From Orbaceae bacterium ESL0727 (GTDB lineage: Bacteria > Pseudomonadota > Gammaproteobacteria > Enterobacterales > Orbaceae): 64,000 nucleotides of DNA. The translations under genes were made by a program, and so were the position numbers. This document shows positions 57,325 to 64,000 of the stretch, piece after piece. The first letter of the stretch is position 1. Each line of letters begins with the position of its first letter. The stretch is taken from positions 1,798,001 to 1,862,000 of the forward strand of contig JAQTHY010000001.1 of the NCBI GenBank assembly GCA_029433345.1, in the 5' to 3' direction. The notes beneath the pieces are model-generated. The model had not been told where the DNA came from. It saw only the letters and a program-made list of their open reading frames with translations, and made no database searches.

Positions 57325-57356
57325 AATAACTGATTGAAATGGGTAGCAGTTCTAGA
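57325..57356 (-). repeat. Dispersed intergenic repeat, copy 8 (type B)
   Basis: On the minus strand TCTAGAACTGCTACCCATTT followed by CAATCAGTTATT, matching the copies at 11572 and 37679. Confidence 0.6.
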
Positions 57357-57672
57357 TAATCTTAACAAGATATATTTTATCTAGTTAATTTTTAATAGAA
57401 ATTACATTTAAGATCAATTATTCTTAAACATAAATTTTCGATCAAACAATTTATGCTATTCCAAGGTGTGAATTCTAAACACAAACGCTTGCGCTATCCT
57501 TTTTTATTCGCTTGGCGATAACTATCATCATAAAACAGAGCGATGTAGGGTAATGCATCGATTAAAAGATATAATAAACTAATTCTAATTGCTAACAATT
57601 AATTGCTGAAATAACAAGCTATTTAACCTTGACGAGGATATACACGGATGCTATTATCTGCACCCTATTTGG

Positions 57673-57746
57673 GGCGCGTTGGCAGAGTGGCCATGCTGCG
57701 GATTGCAAATCCGCCTACCTCGGTTCGACTCCGGGACGCGCCTCCA
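57673..57746 (+). tRNA. tRNA-Cys (anticodon GCA)
   Basis: Full cloverleaf of 74 nt: acceptor GGCGCGT/ACGCGCC, anticodon arm GCGGA-TTGCAAA-TCCGC with anticodon GCA, T-arm with GGTTCGACTCC, and encoded CCA. Confidence 0.97.
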
Positions 57747-57750
57747 TTTA

Positions 57751-57780
57751 AATCAAATCAAATCAAATCAAATCAAATCA
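57751..57780 (+). repeat. AATCA pentanucleotide repeat
   Basis: Six perfect copies of AATCA directly after tRNA-Cys. Confidence 0.95.
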
Positions 57781-57853
57781 AACAATTATCACGTATAACT
57801 ATTATATATGGAAGGGAAAATTTCCCCAATCGTCATCACTTTCTACCCCATTA

Positions 57854-60462
57854 TATCTTTACCGCCTGTGCGGCGGTGAGGATTAGTGCAAAATCATCCG
57901 CTAACCTATTAAATTTCTAAGCCGCCTGTGCGGCGGTGAGGAAATACTAAGAAGAGGACTACACAGTAGAGTTTTTCTAAGCCGCCTGTGCGGCGGTGAG
58001 GTTGTGATTTTGATTAAACGTGACTTAATGAGTTTTCTAAGCCGCCTGTGCGGCGGTGAGGGCAAGCTTGGATTTGATATTTATAAGTGGAAATTTCTAA
58101 GCCGCCTGTGCGGCGGTGAGAAATCACTAGCTATTTTTGACATTATTTCCATTTTCTAAGCCGCCTGTGCGGCGGTGAGGATTATTTCCCTGGTCCTGTG
58201 CGCTCATGTATTTTTCTAAGCCGCCTGTGCGGCGGTGAGGAAGCGCAATGGGGCGGCAACGCTTAAAAAATGTTTCTAAGCCGCCTGTGCGGCGGTGAGG
58301 CAATTAATCACAATTTGTGTGTAATATGCAAATTTCTAAGCCGCCTGTGCGGCGGTGAGGAGCAGATGATATGCGTCTAATCCCAACGCCATTTTCTAAG
58401 CCGCCTGTGCGGCGGTGAGGTTTTGTTTATGAATTCAATAGGTTTTGCCTATTTTCTAAGCCGCCTGTGCGGCGGTGAGGTGCTACCGCTACCACCTTGC
58501 GGTCATCGCCGATTTCTAAGCCGCCTGTGCGGCGGTGAGGTCACCTCACATTTAAAATTAATTAATTCAACTTTTCTAAGCCGCCTGTGCGGCGGTGAGG
58601 CTAAAACATAACTTAACGTCATTAAATTAATATTTCTAAGCCGCCTGTGCGGCGGTGAGGGATGATGAGAAGCAGATTAGAGAGATTTTAAATTTCTAAG
58701 CCGCCTGTGCGGCGGTGAGGAAATCGTGCCAATGTTTTCATTGTTTGGTGGAGTTTCTAAGCCGCCTGTGCGGCGGTGAGGGTCACTAACATATCTCACA
58801 TAGACAGCGAATTTTTCTAAGCCGCCTGTGCGGCGGTGAGGCCGCATTAACCGCTATGCTAACGCGCCAAAATTTTCTAAGCCGCCTGTGCGGCGGTGAG
58901 GAAATCGTCAGTTATCATTACAAGAAGTGGGTTTTTCTAAGCCGCCTGTGCGGCGGTGAGGATTGAGAAAGATGAAGCCATAACAGAAATGGATTTCTAA
59001 GCCGCCTGTGCGGCGGTGAGGCTTGTAAATACCCTGCATTTGTTGGTGGATTCTTTCTAAGCCGCCTGTGCGGCGGTGAGGGTGACAATCTTAACGTGCT
59101 TGATATTGCAATTTTTCTAAGCCGCCTGTGCGGCGGTGAGGGAAGCACTATCGGTCGTTTGCGAAAACACTGTTTTCTAAGCCGCCTGTGCGGCGGTGAG
59201 GTTGCTATCTACTTCGATGTGATAACTTAAAAAATTTCTAAGCCGCCTGTGCGGCGGTGAGGTAGATTCGGGAATTTTACCGAATCCATGGTTTTTTCTA
59301 AGCCGCCTGTGCGGCGGTGAGGTAACTCGCCGGAGTTGGCAGCGTTGGGAATCCTTTCTAAGCCGCCTGTGCGGCGGTGAGGTCATGGAGACCATCCAGT
59401 ATATGAACTTAAGATTTCTAAGCCGCCTGTGCGGCGGTGAGGTCATCGTAAGGTGACAGTATTTCTTCAGAAGCTTTCTAAGCCGCCTGTGCGGCGGTGA
59501 GGGATGATATCAAATCTAATCGCGATCAACTTTGTTTCTAAGCCGCCTGTGCGGCGGTGAGGCAGCGATGTATTCTGGCTCCGCGGTGCATTACTTTCTA
59601 AGCCGCCTGTGCGGCGGTGAGGTCGTAAAGAGTTCTTACAGCTAATACTATGATTTTCTAAGCCGCCTGTGCGGCGGTGAGGTCTAATAGGTTTCTCTAT
59701 GAATAAGATGTCATTTTCTAAGCCGCCTGTGCGGCGGTGAGGTTAAAGTTACTTGCTACATTCAACACAGTAGTTTTCTAAGCCGCCTGTGCGGCGGTGA
59801 GGGAAAATTATCATCTCGACGATGACCGCAAGGTTTTCTAAGCCGCCTGTGCGGCGGTGAGGAGTACATTAAGAGATATTTAAGCAAAAGAATATTTCTA
59901 AGCCGCCTGTGCGGCGGTGAGGATTCTGAAGGTTTTGTCTATGAGTGTGATTTTTTTCTAAGCCGCCTGTGCGGCGGTGAGGAATCAGCAATTATTATCA
60001 CAAATGGAGGGGTATTTCTAAGCCGCCTGTGCGGCGGTGAGGTCATCAAGTTCTATTTTATTACTTAAATTGTTTTTCTAAGCCGCCTGTGCGGCGGTGA
60101 GGGGACTTGGTTGATACTCATGACCTCATTGCGTTTTCTAAGCCGCCTGTGCGGCGGTGAGGCCTCTAGATTTAACTGTTAGTAATCTGGTAGCTTTCTA
60201 AGCCGCCTGTGCGGCGGTGAGGAAAGAGCAATAGTGCTTGATGATAACAAAATCTTTCTAAGCCGCCTGTGCGGCGGTGAGGTTCTGAAGGTTTTGTCTA
60301 TTGGTGTGATTTTATTTCTAAGCCGCCTGTGCGGCGGTGAGGGACGTCTAGAAGTATAGACTTATAGATGTCATTTTCTAAGCCGCCTGTGCGGCGGTGA
60401 GGAGTAAACAAATTTTTGCATACCGCCATTTGTATTTCTAAGCCGCCTGTGCGGCGGTGAGG
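57854..60462 (-). CRISPR. Type I-F CRISPR array, 44 repeats and 43 spacers
   Basis: Repeats of 28 bp; on the transcribed (minus) strand they begin CCTCACCGCC, form the stem CCGCC-GCACA-GGCGG and end CTTAGAAA, the type I-F architecture. Most spacers are 32 bp (60-bp period); the ones at 58721 and 59202 are 33 bp. The left-most repeat (57854-57881) has four mismatches in its first eight plus-strand bases and marks the old, leader-distal end. The repeat at 58094 has A instead of the last G, or a 1-bp deletion before a 32-bp spacer. All others appear identical. Two spacers (59923 and 60283) are near twins. Confidence 0.98.
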
Positions 60463-60599
60463 TAGAGATTTTTGACAAGGAATCCTGATTGTTAAAGAGT
60501 GAATGACCTCTTTTTTAATATTTACCCTTTTTTAGTGCAATTAAGAATATTATTAAATTTCAATTAGTTAAAATAAAGCTCAAAAAAAGGGTCAAACCA
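60463..60599 (-). promoter_or_regulatory. CRISPR leader
   Basis: A 137-bp AT-rich region between csy4 and the first repeat, with T- and A-runs. It abuts the well-conserved end of the array, so transcription and new-spacer insertion should start here and run leftwards. Confidence 0.8.
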
Positions 60600-61190
60600 T
60601 TAAAAATTTGGTACGGTTGCTGTTTGGCTAAGTCCATAACTGTTAAACTTACCTTCGGTAGATTTGGTACAATGCGCCTGTTTTATCCATAAAATAAACG
60701 ATTGTCCGGTACTTTTACTCTTGAGATGAAAATGAGGATAATCTAAATGAACACTACCCCATTTTTCAATCATTCTATTTTTAACTTCATCACTCCATTT
60801 TCCTTGTGCGGTTAGCCTTTTTTCGGCACGTCGCAACGCACTTTGTCCTTTTGGATTGACTCGGATAAAACGGGTATGGCCTTTAATAGTATCCGGCACC
60901 GATGCGATAGGTAACATTAACATATAGTCTGTTATTGTCGAATTATTGCTAATTTCATTACGTATTTTTTGTAGCGCCATTTCGCTACCGAGCAAACGGA
61001 TAATCCCACCAAACGAACGGTGTTGATGTAACGCATAGCAAGGGAAACTGAGCGCAATATTGCCTTGTTGATTCACCAAAAGATGATGTAAAGATTGCAT
61101 CGTTTGATTCATTACATCATTTTCGTCGATTTCTAATTGCGGAATAGCACGCAACTCAAAATAATGTGTGAGCAAACTATTTGTCGACAT
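60600..61190 (-). CDS. csy4: CRISPR endoribonuclease Csy4 (Cas6f)
   Basis: Cuts the pre-crRNA at the base of each repeat hairpin and stays bound to the 3' end. 196 residues. The catalytic His is probably His35 in QSLHHLLV, and the RNA-binding C-terminal motif HFHLKSKSTGQSFILWI with the ending GLSQTATVPNF is conserved. It lies next to the array whose GC-rich hairpin it must recognise. Confidence 0.95.
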   Translation of the reverse strand: MSTNSLLTHYFELRAIPQLEIDENDVMNQTMQSLHHLLVNQQGNIALSFPCYALHQHRSFGGIIRLLGSEMALQKIRNEISNNSTITDYMLMLPIASVPDTIKGHTRFIRVNPKGQSALRRAEKRLTAQGKWSDEVKNRMIEKWGSVHLDYPHFHLKSKSTGQSFILWIKQAHCTKSTEGKFNSYGLSQTATVPNF

Positions 61191-61193
61191 TAT

Positions 61194-62192
61194 CTACTCC
61201 TTGCCACTGGCACCAAATACACCACCTCGAATTAGTACACCAATGACATAATGTTGTTGTTCTACAGCCGGTTTTTCACCTTTTAGAACCCAATTATCAA
61301 AGAGGTTATAGAAGTCTTTTTTCTGTTTTGGTTGACGGAATGCATGTCCCAATGTAGTTACTGCACCATAAGGTTCGATCGCAATTGGGAAAGCCACATT
61401 TTCGTCATACCATGTATCAATGGTGCGAATAGCATTGCTGATTTTTTGTGAATGCATCGCAGCCTGCCCATTCTTTTCGTACAAGACTTTACTTTTTGTT
61501 TTGCCGGTATCTAAGATCAGTTCCTGAGAGGGATAGACCTCTTGCCCAAAGCCCATTTTGAGTTCAGCTTCGACATTAAAGATCATAAACGCTTGGCCTA
61601 ATAACCCTTTTTCAATCAAAGCAGTTAATTGCGTGACTTCTGGATCATTATAATCAAACAAATTAAGGTGATAATTTTTCGCATCTTTCACTTCAATCGT
61701 TTTGTCAGAATCATGGGTTATGCTAATTCGGATCTGTTCCGCCGCCATACGATTACGCCATAACCAACGCCCATTTAAGATATTAATAGCATACCGTTTA
61801 GCCAATTCTTTCACACCATGCTCTTTGACATAACTTTGCGTTATTTTCACTAAATCTTCTTGATAATCCATATCATTACAAATCGATGGTTTGCCGGTAA
61901 AAGGGAGGACTTTGCAGCTCCATTTAACCACAAGTTCTGTTTTATCATTATCTAACATGGCAACATCGACTGTTTGTAAATTCGGTTTTTGCGTTTCTGC
62001 ATCCAATTTAGCTGGATCATTACTAATTGCATTTTTTAAGCGATTCGAAATAGTGCCTCGCACTGATTTTTCCCTTACCTGCACAGGGAAGAGAAGATTT
62101 TCACTATTTTTTTGTGTGAAGACTGCATCGGAAACATCAAAATTACGTTCAAAAGCCAGTACGGTTGCCGTGATTAATTTATCTTTTGCCAT
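61194..62192 (-). CDS. csy3: Type I-F backbone protein Csy3 (Cas7f)
   Basis: 332 residues; six copies coat the crRNA spacer in the Csy surveillance complex. Start MAKDKLITATVLAFERNFDV and the segment NGRWLWRNRMAAEQIRI are typical. It ends 3 bp before csy4. Confidence 0.96.
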   Translation of the reverse strand: MAKDKLITATVLAFERNFDVSDAVFTQKNSENLLFPVQVREKSVRGTISNRLKNAISNDPAKLDAETQKPNLQTVDVAMLDNDKTELVVKWSCKVLPFTGKPSICNDMDYQEDLVKITQSYVKEHGVKELAKRYAINILNGRWLWRNRMAAEQIRISITHDSDKTIEVKDAKNYHLNLFDYNDPEVTQLTALIEKGLLGQAFMIFNVEAELKMGFGQEVYPSQELILDTGKTKSKVLYEKNGQAAMHSQKISNAIRTIDTWYDENVAFPIAIEPYGAVTTLGHAFRQPKQKKDFYNLFDNWVLKGEKPAVEQQHYVIGVLIRGGVFGASGKE

Positions 62193-62280
62193 TATTATTT
62201 CCCCTGTTGGATTCCATTTTTCGACGTATGAATACCTTTCATAAATATCATAACTTGCGATGAATTAATTATTAGACTAT

Positions 62281-63264
62281 TTACGCTTTATATTGATTAA
62301 TAATATAAATATCAGAATTATTTGATTGTAATTGGCTGCATTGATAGCGCCAAAATGCTTTGTCAAAATGTTCTTTTATCCGTAATGGAAAGATCCATTT
62401 GCCCAATCCATAAATACATTCGACAAATTGTGACGGATAAGCATTGCTGCGAGTTTCTGTAACTGTGCCAGCATCTAAAAGTGGTGATATCCCCTGATAA
62501 CCCAACGGAATCGGCACCAGCCAACCCCGCCCTTGTTTGACTGAACTCGTTCTCCACTTAATCTGCTTAGACTCATGTTGTGTTAATGATGTATCCGATT
62601 GCGCATCTATCTGCTCATACTTATCTTCTTTAGGCGAATGATGCAGTATGGCTGTTTCAATTAATGCATCTAATTCAGTTTTAGTTGGATCTTGTTGTTG
62701 CAGCGCTTCCGTGATTGCATGCAACTCTTCATTCGCCTCAATCAAAATATACGCCGGCAATAGTTGATTAATTAAATCATCGTGCGAATTAGCTGCATGA
62801 TATAATGCAACACGCTCAATCGAAACCACATTGCCGCCGGCAATTCTTTGTTGATAAAGTTTTTGTTTGATTTGATCGGCAAAGGCTTTTTGTTCATTCT
62901 CGCCCCTCAACGTTTCCCGATGCTCGACATTGACTTCGACGACCAATGAAACGTCTAGATGTACACGTCCTTCCTCGATAATTGAGCGAGTATCACCATT
63001 TTTGCCAACCGGATTGCGTGTCAATTTAAACGTGTAATCGGCAAAACGGTTAGGGTGATACACTTGTACATCACAATCATGGCAAGCGATTAATACACCA
63101 TCGAGATAAATCGGATCGGTTGATTCAATTTTACGGCTAAGTGCATGAATAGCGCCTAAAAAACCCGAAATTGCCGGAAATCCATACGTTAGCGGGCTAG
63201 AAATTGCATTCGCATTTTGAATTTTTACATGATCAAGCAGTAAATAATAACCTAATGTTGCCAT
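62281..63264 (-). CDS. csy2: Csy2 (Cas5f)
   Basis: 327 residues; binds the 5' handle of the crRNA with Csy1. Conserved N-terminus YYLLLDHVKIQNANAISSPL and YGFPAISGFLGAIHAL. Its ATG overlaps the csy1 stop by 1 bp (TAATG). A gap of 88 bp separates it from csy3. Confidence 0.95.
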   Translation of the reverse strand: MATLGYYLLLDHVKIQNANAISSPLTYGFPAISGFLGAIHALSRKIESTDPIYLDGVLIACHDCDVQVYHPNRFADYTFKLTRNPVGKNGDTRSIIEEGRVHLDVSLVVEVNVEHRETLRGENEQKAFADQIKQKLYQQRIAGGNVVSIERVALYHAANSHDDLINQLLPAYILIEANEELHAITEALQQQDPTKTELDALIETAILHHSPKEDKYEQIDAQSDTSLTQHESKQIKWRTSSVKQGRGWLVPIPLGYQGISPLLDAGTVTETRSNAYPSQFVECIYGLGKWIFPLRIKEHFDKAFWRYQCSQLQSNNSDIYIINQYKA

Positions 63265-64000
63265 TAAAATATCCCCTCTTTTCTACGCTGGCTTGCTTTA
63301 ACAGCATGTTCAAATTCGCGGCACCATTCATTAAATTCAGGATCAGCGAACTGATCTTGTTTATCTTTAAACTTATTTTTCAAAATAGTGTTAACCCAAA
63401 AAGAAAACTCTTCTTTAAGTTCATCTACCCAATCACCTTGCAAATAGTGCGTTTTAAAATCTATCTCACCTTCGAGATCAGCGCGCCCAGGATCGAGCCA
63501 ATATTTTTGTGGCATGGCTAACTGATAATCGCGGCTCCAACCTGCTGGGAAAGTAGTTTGTATTCGTCTAGCAAAAATCAATAATGCTGCTAATATGTCA
63601 CCGAATCCCTCTTTACGATTATCCCGCTCAGCAACTACATTTTTGGTCGCTTCGACCGTTGCAAACACTTTCTTAAAGCCCAACCGGCAATAGTAACGCA
63701 ATGTCCCGTTGAAAATCGTGTTTTGTGATTTCGAAATGGATAACGGCCGCTTGGTATCAAATATTGGAGGAAGAGAAGGCAGTAAAAAATTGCGTCCCCC
63801 TTGATTACTAATCAATTGACTGACACCTTGTGGGTTACTTCCACCTAATTTAACTACCGCTAAATCTTGGAAAGAAAAATAGGATTGAGGTTGTTCACTC
63901 TTTTTATAGCGGCTATCACGAGCAGCTCTGTTTTCATCAGAGAAACGTGTCTGTATTTTTTGGTAGAGTAAGTGACATAGGGCGCTGGGATGGAGGGGCG
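63264..64000 (-). CDS. csy1: Csy1 (Cas8f), partial at the window edge
   Basis: The open frame continues to the window end; about 245 C-terminal residues of a protein usually near 430 are visible. LHPSALCHLLYQKIQTRFSD, VVKLGGSNPQGVSQL and GGRNFLLPSLPP are Csy1 hallmarks. The large subunit recognises the GG/CC PAM. cas1 and the cas2-3 fusion would be expected beyond the window. Confidence 0.95.
   Translation of the reverse strand, partial: PLHPSALCHLLYQKIQTRFSDENRAARDSRYKKSEQPQSYFSFQDLAVVKLGGSNPQGVSQLISNQGGRNFLLPSLPPIFDTKRPLSISKSQNTIFNGTLRYYCRLGFKKVFATVEATKNVVAERDNRKEGFGDILAALLIFARRIQTTFPAGWSRDYQLAMPQKYWLDPGRADLEGEIDFKTHYLQGDWVDELKEEFSFWVNTILKNKFKDKQDQFADPEFNEWCREFEHAVKASQRRKEGIF

Larger units (their letters stand above)
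57132..57672. other. Intergenic region between argC and tRNA-Cys
   Basis: About 540 bp. It carries the ARG boxes near argC and one type B dispersed repeat; the rest is AT-rich without a supported gene. Confidence 0.5.

Noticed and set aside
58423-59446. Open frames with repeated LSRLCGGE or SPPHRRLR motifs
   Set aside because: They are translations of the CRISPR repeats, not proteins.

Overview
The window is a chromosomal segment of a low-GC gammaproteobacterium. Single-copy housekeeping proteins (AceE of 888 aa, FabA, SpoT-RpoZ-RecG, YejM, YcbZ, LipB-LipA) are clearly of enterobacterial/Pasteurellales/Orbales type. AT-rich intergenic DNA, simplified operons (no trmH between spoT and recG, no pdhR beside aceE) and a PTS/anaerobic flavour make me lean towards an Orbales-like host-associated bacterium. 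This is inference, because no 16S rRNA gene is present.

Layout, left to right: a sugar-type outer-membrane porin; the pyruvate dehydrogenase operon aceE-aceF-lpdA (minus strand) divergent from lipB-lipA (lipoate supply); yejM; ycbZ-fabA; a shrunken pyruvate-kinase-like gene; the phosphoglycerate/PEP uptake locus pgtP <> pgtC-pgtB-pgtA with a CRP-like site between the divergent arms; an MFS transporter; mgtA with a leader of about 0.5 kb that holds short ORFs; ggt; a small DUF486 membrane protein. At 30.6-31.3 kb lies a mobile-element scar beside tRNA-Arg(TCT). It holds an Ibs/Sib-like type I toxin-antitoxin cassette, a ribbon-helix-helix protein and the tail of a tyrosine recombinase. Next come a GltD-ferredoxin oxidoreductase fused in operon with pyruvate:flavodoxin/ferredoxin oxidoreductase (nifJ); recG, spoT, rpoZ; a nine-gene PRD/DUF4310-DUF4311-DUF4312-SFCGS/aldolase operon; yfaY; argC-argB-argG-argH under two ARG boxes; tRNA-Cys; and a type I-F CRISPR-Cas locus. 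The CRISPR array has 44 repeats and 43 spacers; csy4, csy3 and csy2 are complete and csy1 runs off the right edge.

Functional themes: much of the left half and the nifJ operon converge on pyruvate (PDH, lipoate synthesis, PEP/phosphoglycerate import, a degenerate pyruvate kinase, PFOR). The 42.6-50.7 kb operon looks like a catabolic pathway for an N-acylated amino-sugar acid that would also end in pyruvate and glyceraldehyde-3-phosphate, served by a poorly described transport system.

Across the window, intergenic gaps carry a dispersed repeat family of about 30 bp (eight copies seen) and many decayed short tandem repeats. The strongest candidates for something undescribed are the Ibs/Sib-like cassette, the DUF4310/4311/4312/SFCGS operon, the B-domain-less pyruvate kinase paralogue, the mgtA leader ORFs and the dispersed repeat.
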